Positions 35,120-46,361 are shown, counted from the stretch's first letter. The stretch: DNA of 64,000 bases from Gnetum montanum (GCA_015680685.1 MNCI01023673.1:98332-162331), one strand, 5' to 3'. Notes: a model not told the origin generated them from the letters alone. Translations and numbers: made by a program.

Positions 35120-35620
35120 TCTGGGCCATCCAAGAAGCTGTGCTACAACTGCCTCCGTCACAGCTACAACACGATCCTAATGTTGATCCTAAATTTTAGG
35201 TCATTGATAGTGGCAGTGACTTGGAAGATGATGAATTAAAATTTGCTCTTCAAAAAAAAATGCAAGGATGGTAAAAGAGCCCCTTCACACACAGTGTATG
35301 TTGGCTGACTTATCATGAAGTATGTCGACTTATCATGAAGTATGATGATGATTACCAAGCCATGTTTAGAGATATAAAATTGAATGCTATGCAGCATTCT
35401 GTTGCAACACTACAAAGCTTGTGTGAGAGATACAATGCATTTGAGAAGCTTTCAGAAGAAGAAGAAACATAGGATTTACTTATCCTCGAGGACTTTTCAT
35501 GATGTAAAAGCACTGGTCCATACTTGAGGCTTTTTGATGATGTAATTGAAAGTAACATATTTAAAACAAAGTATTATTATTCAAGAAGAAAAATAATTCA
35601 TGGGATGGTTATTTAAGAAA
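35120..35620 (+). pseudogene. Second coding-like segment in D LTR U3
   Basis: Coding-like pieces follow the methyltransferase segment: EAVLQLPPSQLQHDPNVDPK, VIDSGSDLEDDELKFALQKK, then YDDDYQAMFRDIKLNAMQHS, SLCERYNAFEKLSEEEET and GPYLRLFDDVIESNIFK. They are acidic, with one or two stops. The 3' LTR has the same at about 44490-44990. I do not recognize the protein. It may be another captured exon or the end of the captured transcript. Confidence 0.4.
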
Positions 35621-35732
35621 ACACATGTCAACGCAAGCATAGTTTTCTCCTAACTTGTTGGGCAAGTTGTAACTTCTTTACTTGGGGAGTAAGTTACCCA
35701 AGATATTTTGTAATTTCTAACTACCTATAAGA

Positions 35733-35742
35733 CCCTATAAAA
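35733..35742 (+). promoter_or_regulatory. Element D LTR TATA box
   Basis: CTATAAAAAG, conserved in the 3' LTR near 45111. It defines U3 as everything upstream, so the captured gene is in U3. Confidence 0.6.
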
Positions 35743-36657
35743 AGGCTTCAAGGCCTTAGAAGAAAAAGGAGGGAAGGGTCTAGTCTAGCTAAAAAAAAAG
35801 AAGTCTTAAGAGAGAAGGAGGACTTGGGAGAAAGGGAGTCTCTTAGAAGAGCATTTTGTAAAGAATTGATAGAAGTAATATACTGAAGATGGCTTGCTAA
35901 AGCCATAATTTCAGCCTCTTTGTTATAGTCTTGTGATTTATGTTTATTTTTTTTTGTTTAAATTGTTTAGCTAGCAGTTTAGATAGTATCATGCTTGGCA
36001 AATAATTTTGGGATTTTTAGATTGCTCTTATTGTTTTTGTTGCATGATAGAAAATTTCTATTAAAATTTTTCCATAGAAGATCTTGTGTTTGAAAGCCTT
36101 AAGAGCATTTTAGTAGTGAATTTTATTATTGTGCAATGTATAAGAACCGCTATTGAGATTGTTGTAAGAGAGCCTCTGCATGTAGTCAAGCCGTTGAATN
36201 TTTGAGATCTTTACACAAATCTACTTTCTTTTTCTCTTCTTTCTATTTCCATTGAATCTCGCTCTATTTTTGGTTTTCTTGTGGAACTATCAATTTCTCT
36301 AGGGAAAATTAGAAGTAGATTCGCAAAGTTGTGCTCAAATGTTTTTTCAAAAATTTATTTTTTACAAGTAGGTATTATAAGGACCATATAGACTAGGCAA
36401 TTGAACAAAATAGGAACTCTCAACAACTCATAGTACTTTGCAAAGTTGGCTAAATCTCTTTAAGATAAGTCATTTATAGTTTACACACAACCCAATTGTT
36501 TCATTTTTCACAATAGCACACACACATACTCACATTAATTACTGAGTCTATTTGGAGGTATTTGGGCCTTGGTGTTGCCAGAGACTAGCAATCACCTAAA
36601 TCCTATTCGAGGACACTCATTGACAGTTGCATCCCAAACGGTCGCCAATAGTTCTTT

Positions 36658-36675
36658 TGGCGCTAGAAGGAGGGC
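36658..36675 (+). other. Element D primer binding site
   Basis: TGGCGCTAGAAGGAGGGC starts seven bases after the 5' LTR end. It is the undecayed version of the site next to LTR copy 3 of element A and, weakly, next to the element C LTR. Confidence 0.75.
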
Positions 36676-36775
36676 TGAAAATTTAGCCTCTAAGTTCATA
36701 AGCCTTATAATTTTAGCACATCACCAATTTTGTGTTACTATAAAGGCTTAAAAAATTAAATACTATTTTCAGTTC

Positions 36776-37690
36776 ATGATCAAGAAGATTGATAGTTTGA
36801 AAAATTTAAGAGTTTCAAAAGATATTCTTAATTCTAAGACTGATTCTTCATCAGAAGAAGAACAAAAGAAAGTTTTTGAATTGGGAACAAGTAGTGGAGT
36901 GAAAAATAGAAGATCAAGAAGATCACCCATTATATCTGGTTTATTGATTTATAAGAGAAGATCTAGAAAGTTATTTAGAGATGGAAAATCCACTTCTCAC
37001 ACTTGTAGGAGTTAAAGAGTCATTTAGAGATTTTAACATCAAGTTTAAACAAATTTATGGACTCTTTCAAAGAAAATATAGGCCATCAGAAGAAATGCTT
37101 AAAGAAACTTATATTAAGGCTGTCAACCCCAACATTTCAATTTGCTTAAGAAGAACTCCAAACTTAATTACACTAAATGACTACTTTAGTGAAGCTATAT
37201 AGTTAGAAAAACAATTGAACTTGAATCCTGAAGAAAATATTGCAATTAAAAAAGGAGAAGAAAGAGTTATGATTCTTATACAAGATTTTGCTCAATTTAA
37301 AGCTTTACCAGGTCCATCTCATGTTAAGATAGAGTAAGAACATGAAAGAGTAGAATCTGAAAAAGGAAAATTAATGAGAGATATGTCTAACAAAATAGTG
37401 AAGCTTGAAAAAGCCTTGGCAAGAGTTAATATCAAGGAAGAAAGGAAAAATAGAAAGCATAAATATCAAAACACTAAGTTAGTAGAAGATGAGGATGAAA
37501 GTGATCTAATTGTGTCCAACTTTCTTGATATTGAATCTGATAATGAGTTATCTAGTGTTCATTATGCAAGTAAATCTTTTAGTAATGGATCTAGCGATAC
37601 TTCTTCTCTATCAAGTTCTGAACAAGATATGTCTTCAGATGAAGAATATAATAATAATGAGGAAAATGGATATAGTATCTGATCAAAAGA
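36776..37690 (+). pseudogene. Element D gag
   Basis: Several frames with only a few breaks. They contain KESFRDFNIKFKQIYGLFQR and MLKETYIKAVNPNISICLRR, a capsid-like region with the usual position of gag. A TAG stop after SEAI (37200) and a second stop near 37336 interrupt it. The segment then continues into an acidic, Ser-rich tail (SDNELSSVHYASKSFSNGSS). No zinc knuckle was seen. Confidence 0.6.
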
Positions 37691-37799
37691 GAGATTACCT
37701 ACTTCTAGACCCCCAAATGTTATTACTAATCCATCTACTAAGAGAAAATCTTTTAAGCCAAATAGAAGAGATAAGAATAAAGGTAAAGACAATCAAGTA

Positions 37800-38250
37800 G
37801 AGCAAAGCACTCCAAATCAGTCTTTTAATAAATGGATAAAGAAACCAAGCTTTATTGGTGATGGAGAGTATGATTTGATTGAAGAACTTAAACATGTCAA
37901 GGAAAATATTAGATTTTATCATTTGCTTCAAATAAAAGATCAGCAAAGAAAGGCTTTAGAGTTCATTAAAGGTAAAAGGAGAGTTAGAGAATCAGAGTTA
38001 AGTTATGTGTCTAATAATGATGAGAAATTAAAGACCTCGTATTATTGTATTCCTGATAAGGAAGCTCATCCTTTCCTTTTGACAATGAAATTAAAGGATA
38101 AATACTTACACAATTGTTTAGTTGATTCTGGAACTATGTCTACTATAATGTCATTGTCTATATGTAAGAAACTTGGTTTGATTCCTGAAAAATCATATAA
38201 AATGATTGTTCAAGTGGATAAAAGTAGAGTGAAGATTGTGGGTTAATTAC
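37800..38250 (+). pseudogene. Element D aspartic protease
   Basis: A 123-codon open frame holds HPFLLTMKLKDKYLHNCLVD followed by SGTMSTIMSLSICKKLGLIP, with catalytic D-S-G. The N-terminal linker (KDQQRKALEFIKGKRRVRES) is basic. The C-terminal half (LIPEKSYKMIVQVDKS, then VPNIPLEI-like) runs into stops at 38246 and 38290. It sits between gag and the archaeal-type RNase H. Confidence 0.7.
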
Positions 38251-38569
38251 CAAATATTCCATTGGAAATTACTTCTGAACCCTGCATCTGAAGTAGAGTA
38301 ACTATTCAAGTGGTAGATATACCAGATTCACATAGTCTCTTATTGAGTAGAAGTTGGAGCAAGAATTTCTCAGGTTACATATCAACAAATTATTCTCACA
38401 TGTGGCTACCTTAGAAAGGAGAACCAAATCAAATATACATCTATAGTGAACCTTTGATGATTGATAACATTGCTTCAAATGGAAAAAGTAAAATGATTGA
38501 AAAAGGAGGTGTTGAAAACAAAAGTTGTACACTTTAAGAAAATTATAGTTCTGAAAAGGAACAATTAAA

Positions 38570-38940
38570 GAATGAGGATAAATGGGAGTTATACTTTGAT
38601 GGTTCATGTAATTCAAAAGGTGCAAGAGTTGGTATAGTTATATTAAGGAATGATTCACCAAAAATTCTCAAAGAAATTCATATATCTTTCCCTTATACTA
38701 ACAACAAAGTTGAGTATGAAGCTTTAAGTATTGATATAAGAATAGCTCTAGATAAAAAGATCAGAGTAATCACTATAAAAGGAGACTCAAGATTATTTTG
38801 TGAACAAGTAAAGGGTAACTATGTAGTAGAGAGCTCATTCTTAAGACCTTATGAGCAACTTGCTTGTAAGATGTTAGATCAGTTTCAACATTGCCGAATA
38901 GAGCATATAAACANGCCAAAGATGTTGAATGTTACAAAGG
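38570..38940 (+). pseudogene. Archaeal-type RNase H upstream of RT in element D
   Basis: Reads WELYFDGSCNSKGARVGIVI with the first catalytic Asp, YTNNKVEYEALSIDIRIALD with the Glu, IKGDSRLFCEQVKGNY with the third Asp, and a tail QFQHCRIEHINXPKMLNV in the place of the usual IPR..N..AD motif. This is the archaeal-like second RNase H of plant Tat-type gypsy elements. In elements A and B of this window it sits after the normal RNase H, before INT. Here it precedes RT. The X is the N base at 38914. Confidence 0.7.
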
Positions 38941-39079
38941 AAAGAGATTCAAGTTTCAAGCAAAACTTGTTAACATTTCTAAGAAATAATTTGGACAATT
39001 TTTCTTCGTCTTATGATGATCTTAAAGCTTTTAGACCAGATGTGATGACACATAAAATTCCTTTAATAGAAGGTTGTAA

Positions 39080-39720
39080 AATAGTCAAGTAAAGTAAAGA
39101 CAAAGGAAATTAAATCCATCATTTGAACCAGCTATGGAAGCTGAAATCAAGAAGTTGTTACAAGCATGAATCATATATCCAATACGATATTCAACATGGC
39201 TTGCTAACCTTGTTCCAGTGAGGAAAAAAATGGTGATATAAGGCTTTGTATAGACTTTAGAAATCTAAATGATGCCTCAAAAAAGGATAAGTATCCACTT
39301 TCAAGAATTGATAGGATGCTGATTAAAGTTTCAGGTTGTCAAGTACATTCTTTCTTAGATGGTTTCTCAGATTATAATCAAATCATGATAGATACAAAAC
39401 AACATTTATCACCAAATGGGGAACTTTCACTTACAAAAGAATGCCATTTGGATTGTCAAATGCTGGAGCTACTTTCAAAAGAGCAATGGATTTAGCATTT
39501 AAGGATTTATTAGGAAAATTCATGGTGGTTTATTTGGATGATATTACAATATTCTCAAAAAAAGCAGATCATATTAATCATCTCCAGCAAGTTTTCGACA
39601 AATGTCGTGAGTTTGGTATTTCATTAAATCCTAAGAAGTGTATCTTAAGGGTAAATTTGGAAGCTTATTAGGCCATGTGATATGTCAAGAAGAAATTTTC
39701 ATAGACAATTCCTGAATCCA
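39080..39720 (+). pseudogene. Element D reverse transcriptase
   Basis: Contains EPAMEAEIKKLLQA..IIYP, RLCIDFRNLNDASKKDKYPL, RIDRMLIKVSGCQVHSFLDG, then, past a frameshift, KRMPFGLSNAGATFKRAMDL, VVYLDDITIFSKK with the YxDD catalytic site intact, and CREFGISLNPKKCIL. Breaks are one TGA, at least one frameshift around 39400, and a TAG at 39670. Confidence 0.8.
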
Positions 39721-39779
39721 AGCAGTATAGAATATTGAGCATCCCACAAGTAAGAAATTTCTTAGATATTTCTTTAGGA

Positions 39780-40210
39780 AGATAAAATTTGTGAAAAAGT
39801 TCATCCTCAGGTTTACTGAAATTAACCAAGCCTTTGATGCATATGCTAAAAAAGGATGTCCAAATAGAGAAAAAACTAGAATTAGAGAGAGCTTTATTAG
39901 AAATTAAAAATGCTATACAAGAGGCTCCATACTTGGTGAAGCCTAGGCTTAAAGAATATTTTTGGTTATATTCTTTTACCTCGAATGATTCTATCGTTGC
40001 CATTTTAACACAAAAAGATGATGAAGGTTAAGATGATCCAATTGGATTTTTTGGGTATCAATTGAAAGGTTCAAAATTAAATTATTCAGACATAGAGAAA
40101 CAAGCATTTGCAGTCATCAAAGCATTTCAACATTTTAAATATTATTTAAAAATTTCATTAGTCCACATTATGCTAATTGAACTTGTAGTCAAGTGATTCC
40201 TAGCCCAAAA
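39780..40210 (+). pseudogene. Element D gypsy RNase H
   Basis: Reads LELERALLEIKNAIQEAPYL, KEYFWLYSFTSNDSIVAILT and IGFFGYQLKGSKLNYSDIEK with QAFAVIKAFQHFKYYL. The first catalytic Asp of the usual Y-[ST]-[DS] region is replaced by Ser, while the Glu region (IEKQAFAV) is present. The end is damaged. It follows RT directly. Confidence 0.65.
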
Positions 40211-40289
40211 TGAGATTGGATTAAGAAAAGGAAAATGACTTATAAATTTGTAAAGTTTCAGATTTTCATTGGAAATATGCAAAACAATT

Positions 40290-41609
40290 AAGGGAATGGG
40301 ATTAGCCAAGTTAATGACTAGAGAAAGTGAAGTATGTACACTTGACACCCATAAAGAGAATTGGTATGATGAAATTCTCAAATTTCTTAATACAAGGAAA
40401 ATCCCAAATAATTTAATTGCAAGTCAAAAGAGAGCTTTCTTCAAAAGAGCAGGAAAATTTATTGTTAAAGATGGTATATTATATAGAAAATATTTTTGAG
40501 GGGTTTTATTGGAATGTGTTCATAATGATCAAATTAGTTTCATTTTGGAACAATATTATGATCACTTGAATTTATTTTATGAATCCCCTAATTCAACTAT
40601 GCAACATATACTTTGATATGGATATTACTGGCCTTCCATGTATCAAGACATTAGTTTAAAGGTTCAAAAATTCTATAAATATCAAATTCATGGGCCCAAG
40701 ATTAAAAAGGCTAGAGCCCCTTTAAAGCCAGTAGTTGCAGATAGACCATTTTAGCAATGGGGTTTGAATTTTATTGGTACAATTACTCCTTCAAGAGTTG
40801 GATACAAGTTTATTCTCATGGCTATTGATTATTTCACTAAATGGTCTAAGGAAAAGGCTCTAAGAAGAATTTCAGCGTCATATGTGATTAAGTTTCTAAA
40901 AGACCAAATTCTAAGTAAATTTGGTCTACCCGAAGTGTTAGTATCAGACAATGGACCTACCTTCAAATCTGAAGAGTTTATCAAATGGGCATCAGAAAAA
41001 TCTATTTTCTTATTTTTTAAATCAAACTATTATCCTCAAGGAAATGGCCTAGTAGAATCCACCAATAAAAAGCTCATCACTTATATTAAGATATCGATGG
41101 ATGAGAATCCAGGAAATTGGATCAATTATCTACAATCTGCGTTATGGTCAAATTGAATTAGATTCAAGAGAGCTATTGGGACATCATTGTATAACTTAGT
41201 TTATGGTTTTTCAGCAATAATTACAAATAAGATTTTCAGGTCAGCTTCTGAATTTGTACAAAGATATAGTAAAAAAACTGATAAAGATAGAAGTTTCATG
41301 ACTTTGCTTATTAAAAGAGAAGCAGAAGTAGATAAAGCAAGGGATAATTATTTACAGAATATCTCTCAAGTTAAAAGATGGTTTGATAGGAAAGCTCTAA
41401 AAATAACTTTCAAGATAGGGGACCTTATCCTATTATGGAATATGAAGAAACTGAATAAGTTTACACCAACGTGGACTAGTCCATTTCAAATTACAAAGCA
41501 ATTGTCAAAGGATATTTACAAATTATCAACTTTGGATGACATGGAATTGCAATTTTCATATAATGTTTTGCTTATAAAATATTATTTTGGACAATTGCAT
41601 ATAGCTTGA
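40290..41609 (+). pseudogene. Element D integrase
   Basis: N-terminal zinc-binding part: LLECVHNDQISFILEQYYDH..YYWPSM.., with remnants of HHCC. The core has INFIGTITP-like, MAIDYFTKWSKEKALRRISA (first Asp), GLPEVLVSDNGPTFKSEEF (second Asp) and YYPQGNGLVESTNKKLITYI (Glu), so the DD35E triad is intact. The C-terminal domain includes RWFDRKALKITFKIGDLILL and FTPTWTSPFQITKQLSKDIY. A few stops remain, at 40497 and 41154 among others. Confidence 0.8.
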
Positions 41610-41665
41610 AGATATCCTNCATATAAAATATCATTTTGGACAATTGCATATAGCTTGAAGATATC
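41577..41665. repeat. Duplicated 40-bp block around an N
   Basis: ATTTTGGACAATTGCATATA, followed by GCTTGAAGATATCC, occurs on both sides of the N at 41619. This looks like two overlapping contig ends placed side by side rather than a biological repeat. Confidence 0.75.
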
Positions 41666-41948
41666 CTTACACAAAGTGATATATGTATATACTATTAGAT
41701 ATAATATTACTAGGAGTATAGTTTTAATTATTATGTTTAATTATGCTATTCTATTGGTATATAGTTAGATAAGTAGATAGTATATTATAATAATAAATAT
41801 GTTCATGATAAATTTATTTAAATTAGAAAATGGTTTAATAATTTAATTCCTACAAGTGTGAAAAGTGGAAGAGGTGATTAATCAACCACTTAGTGGGAAT
41901 TTATGGGAAGTTGTGTCAATCAAGTGAAGATTTTGACAAGGGGTTAGA

Positions 41949-42602
41949 ATGTGCAAAAAAAGGGAAAATTGGTTAAAGACTCTTGGAGGGAATTTTAAAT
42001 TTTTAGCTACTATAGAAAGAGGATTAGGTTGCCTAGGATTTCCTCATTTCCAATTTAAGTTGAGTAGAGAAAGTGAGAAGAGGGCTAATTTGAAAAATAA
42101 GATGGATTTTGGGAGAATAATGAGGAAGCCTTTCATTTCTTATGTGATGGGATGTTGCCTAGAACATGTGTTAAAGGCTTACTTGAAAGATAGAGCACAT
42201 GGAGCACCTAAAGAATGTCCTTTCATGGCTTGGTTGGCTAATGAATTCTCATTCCTCATAGGAGGTTTAGAAATAGAATCAAATGTTTGGGGACAATATC
42301 AAAATTGCACCCAAAAAAAGGAAAGGAAGAAAGAACCAATCAATGAAGATTCATGAGAAGAAGCCTTTGTGTCCCAAGAAGAAAAATAAGGATCCAATTG
42401 GAAAGAAAATAAGAATTCATCTAAGAAAGAAGATGAGAGGATTGCTAAAGAAAAAGCTCAAGAAGATCAAGTTGAAAGCTCCAACAAGCCAAAAAATAAT
42501 AGAACAAAATTCATCACTTCAGAGATTGCTTATGAGAAGGTTAGAGATATGAGGATTCCTACCAAAGTAACCCTCACCATTCTCTTCCTATCTCAAGAAT
42601 AG
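41949..42602 (+). CDS. Extra sense ORF between INT and 3' LTR of element D
   Basis: Frame of about 217 codons open except for a TGA at 42354 and a TAA at 42387. The product begins MCKKRENWLKTLGGNFKFLA, then FGRIMRKPFISYVMGCCLEH, then FMAWLANEFSFLIGGLEIES. It ends in a Lys/Glu-rich tail (NKNSSKKEDERIAKEKAQED) closing with MRIPTKVTLTILFLSQE. I do not recognize the family. Extra ORFs are known in Tat-type elements, in sense or antisense. The even codon openness suggests recent constraint. A captured host exon is the alternative. Confidence 0.45.
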
Positions 42603-42796
42603 TCCATAAATAAAAGACTTGATAGTATACAGTTTGTTTGTTTTTTTAGGAATGAGGTTTTTATACCACCAAACCTTATGTTTGATGAGAATTTTCCTCC
42701 AAAAAGATTTATATTTTCAGCTGTAAAAAGTTCAATAAAAGATTTAAGTACAGTTCAGTTTTAAAATGGGGCTTGCATAAATTTCTTTAAGCCTTT

Positions 42797-42811
42797 TAAA
42801 GAGAGCAGAAA
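42797..42811 (+). other. Element D polypurine tract
   Basis: The purine-rich stretch AAAGAGAGCAGAAA lies immediately before the TGTTGGCACA start of the 3' LTR. Confidence 0.6.
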
Positions 42812-45800
42812 TGTTGGCACATTTTGGCCATTTCATGGAACAAGTTGGTATGATAAAATTGATTAAAGGTTTTTGTAGTTTCTAGTACTCTCTTATTGTT
42901 AGTTGGAGAAGTAGCAAGAATTCCACAAACCATTAACTATGTTTTCTCACTAAATTCATAACGGAGCTTTTAAAAATCTATTGCAAAACAGTTTTAGATG
43001 CTGAAAGATAGAAGAAAGGTTGCTGTACTTTGTTAGAATAAACAAAATTTCAGCTTATGGATAAAGAGAAATAACATCTAAATTTAAAGAAGAAAGAAAT
43101 GAAGAATCAAAGTAACCACAATTGATGGTAAATTGGTCATTCAAAATTATAGTATTCTTCATGAAGCAATTTGTTCATGTGCCCTGTATATGAAGTGCAG
43201 AACAAAAAGAAGAAATGAGAAAAACAATAAGAGTTAAGATGCAGTTAGCAGTATAAACAAGAATTGAGAATTGGATGCCAGAGTAATGTCTATTTATTTT
43301 TGTAAAAAAAAAATAGCAAAAGTAGAGACACTAGTAAAAAGAAATTTGTCAAACGCTTTGTATATACTTTGCATTTGAATCAGCAATAAAAACTACAAAA
43401 AAAAAAGAGAATAGGTTATGAGCAATGATTTTAGAAGAAAAATAGCAAGACAAGCATCAAGAATATATCAAATCTTGCCAATATTAGCACCAAAATCATA
43501 CAACTGCTATCCCTGATTCACAAATTGAATAAAAAAAATTTTAGAAAGAAAAACACAGTAGAGTTTCTGCCTCATATTTGACAAAGCACCAAGGCACGGT
43601 AGAGAGATAAACTCTAAGAAAAAAAGCAACACATGACCATAGCTGGCAGCAATGAGCAAGGGCAAGCCAGGACACTGCTCAGTTGGAATTGGAGCTAGTA
43701 TAAGATGCTCCTAAAACTAGAGTTTCATAGGTGCTGGTGTTTTTGGGAAGGTTACAGAAGAAGCACACTTATCTTTTTGTGTGTGTGTGTTTGCGGGGGA
43801 TTTGTGAGAGTTGGGAGAAGAAGATGGGGAAGGTAACCAGGGATTCAATTTAGTTTTTCGGGATCTATGGCATGGACGAGATGCACGTCTTTATTCTGAG
43901 CCTACTCTAGGGAAGCATGCTTGGATGCGTGGCTGTGCTAGTTAGATTGTACTTTCAAGGAATCTACCTTTTCCTGGTGGATTCCATGCATTTCATGCTT
44001 GTGCAGATGTGGAAACTAGCCATTTCAATCGCCAAAGTGCTCATTGCGGTTGTGTCCATGTGTTACTACTTTACGGCCTACAACACATGGTACTCCAACA
44101 TAGATCTGCACTAAAATACTACTCTGTGCATGGTGAGCATCGTGGAAGACTGGATCAATGTTCAAACTGTGCTTGACATTGGCTCCAGCTATAGGATTTT
44201 GCTCAACATAGTGGTGACGCAGATGAAGAAGGAAGGCAATGCTGGCCACGTCGTCGGCATGGATGTGTGGAAAGCACTCAACAACCAAGTCATGATTGCT
44301 TCCACTCTGCGAACGGCCACCATTGAAGGTGTGCAAAAGTACGCTACTTGTCATTCTGGTGATCTATGCAACATTCCATTCAATGACAATTTCTTTGAGG
44401 TTCTAGTTTCTGCTCTGTTTTCACACTCTATTGGTGAAAATGGCAGTAGTAGGTTCTTCCAATTAGCAAGCTCTGAGTAGAAGCAATGGCAGAGGCATTT
44501 GGACCATCCAAGAAGCTGTGCTACAACTGCCTCTATCGTAGCTACAACATGATCCTAATGTTGATCCCAAATTTTAGGTCATTGACAGCGGCAACGACTT
44601 TGAAGATGATGAATTAAAATCTACTCTTCGAAAAAAATGCAAGGATGGTAAAAGAGCTCCTCTATAAATGGTGTATGTTGGTTGACTTATCATGAAGTAT
44701 GTTGACTTATCATGAAGTATGGTGATGATTACCAGGCCATGTTTAGAGATATAAATTGAATGCTATGCAGCATTTTGTTGCAATGCTACGAAGCTTGTGT
44801 GAGAGATACAATGCATTTGAGAAGCTTCTAGAAGAAGAAGAAACATATGAATTTACTTATCCTTGAGGATTTTTCATGATGTAAAAACACTGGTCCATAC
44901 TTGAGGCTATTTGATGATGTAATTGAAAGTAACATATTTAAAACAAAGTATTATTATTCAAGAAGAAAAATAATTCATGGGATGGTTATTTAAGAAAACA
45001 CATGTCAACATAGGCATTGTTTTCTCCTAACTTGTTTGGAAAGTTGTAACTTATTTACTTGGGGAGTAAGTTACCCAAGATATTTTGTAATTTCTAACTA
45101 CCTATGAGACCCTATAAAAAGGCTTCAAGGCCTTAGAAGAAAAAAGAGGGAAGGATCTAGTCTAGCTAAAAGAAAAAGAAGTCTTAAGAGAGAAGGAGGC
45201 CTTGGGAGAAAGGAAGGAGTATCTTAGAAGAGCATTTTGTAAAGAATTGATAGAAGTAATATACTGAAGATGGCTTGCTAACGAAAGCATTTTAGCCTCT
45301 TTGTTATAGTCTTGTGAGTTATGTTTATTTCTTTTAAATTGTTTAGCTAGCAGTTTAGATAGTATCATGCTTGGCAAATAATTTTGTGATTTTTCGATTG
45401 CTCTTACAGTTCTTGTTGCATGATAGAAAATTTCTATTAAAATTTTTCCATAGAAGAGCTTGTGTTTGAAAGCCTTAAGAGCATTTTAGTAGTGAATTTT
45501 ATTATTGTGCTATGTATAAGAACCACTGTTGAGATTGTTGTAAGAGAGCCTCTGCATGTAGTCAAGCCTTTGAACGATTCAATAGTCAAGAGGGTGTAGA
45601 AAATATTTGGTATTTTGATAGGACTAGAATAGCTTCTTTTATCTTTAAAGTGAATCTCCATGGTATTTCAATCATAAATTGTCAAGTCTTTTGAAGGTTC
45701 TGTTGAATGCAATTATTGACATCCATTATCTAGCCAAAATAGAGTTTGGTACGTGATAGTTTACACAACAACTTTTTTTGGTAGCATAGTAGGATTGTTT

Positions 45801-46361
45801 TGAAAAAATTGCTTATTTAAGCCTTGGAAGTTTGAACAATTAGTAGTTATTGAATTTGGGATAGCTTTATTGCGAAGTGTTTACTCATATCATTTTACCT
45901 TGTTTAAACATTTGTGATCTTTACACAAATCTACTTTCTTTTTCTCTTCTTTCTCTTTCCATTGAATGTCGCTCTATTTCTAGTTTTCTTGTGGAACTAT
46001 CTCTTTCTCTAGGGAAAATTAGAAGTAGATTCATAGAGTTGTGCTCAAATGTTTTTGCAAAATTTTATTTGTTACAAGTAGGTATTATAAGGATCGCATA
46101 GACTAGGCAATTGAACAAAATAGGAACTCTCAACAACTCATAGTACTTTGCAAAGTTGGGTGAATCTCTTTAAGATAAGTCATTTATAGTTTTAGGCAAA
46201 ACCCAATCATTTCATTTTTCACAATAGCACACACACATACTCACATTAACTACTGAGTCTATTTGGAGGTATTTGGGCCTTGGTGTTGCCAGAGACTAGC
46301 AAGCATCTAAATCCTATTCGAGGACACTCGGTGGTTGTTGCGTCCCAAATGGTCGCCAAGA
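42812..46361 (+). repeat. Element D 3' LTR
   Basis: Full-length LTR of about 3.55 kb starting TGTTGGCACA and ending GTCGCCAAGA, followed by the CTAGT duplication. It contains the captured gene (43824-44480), the second coding-like piece, a TATA box near 45111 and the 335-base block missing from the 5' LTR (about 45575-45915). Confidence 0.9.
43824..44480 (+). pseudogene. Captured SAM-dependent methyltransferase-like gene in 3' LTR
   Basis: One uninterrupted frame of about 219 codons apart from two TAG stops near the start and one TAA, with no intron. N-terminus MGKVTRDSI..FFGIYGMDE is followed by two hydrophobic segments (HVFILSLL..LGCVAVLVRLYF and LAISIAKVLIAVVSMCYYF), so a membrane anchor is predicted. 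Then MVSIVEDWINVQTVLDIGSS begins the methyltransferase fold. The glycine-rich SAM motif (normally D-x-G-x-G-x-G) is degraded. Next come MKKEGNAGHVVGMDVWKA, TLRTATIEGVQKYATCHSGD and IPFNDNFFEVLVSALFSHSI. This matches a plant family of membrane-anchored type-11-like methyltransferases, without the downstream third of the fold. The gene lies in U3, same strand as D. Confidence 0.75.

Larger units (their letters stand above)
33437..36650 (+). repeat. Element D 5' LTR
   Basis: Aligns with 42812-46361. It lacks about 335 bases present in the 3' LTR at the place of the single N at 36200. The end GTCGCCAATA corresponds to GTCGCCAACA in the related LTR at 63725. U3 runs to the TATA box at 35733 and includes the captured gene. 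Confidence 0.9.
33437..46361 (+). mobile_element. Element D: complete gypsy element with host gene in its LTRs
   Basis: Complete 12.9-kb element. LTRs begin TGTTG at 33437 and 42812. Flanks carry a 5-bp direct repeat CTAGT (33432-33436 and 46362-46366). The internal order is PBS, gag, PR, archaeal-type RNase H, RT, RNase H, INT, extra ORF and PPT. The LTRs are unusually long (about 3.2 and 3.55 kb) because U3 contains a captured methyltransferase-like gene plus another coding-like piece. Coding frames have few but definite stops. Confidence 0.85.
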
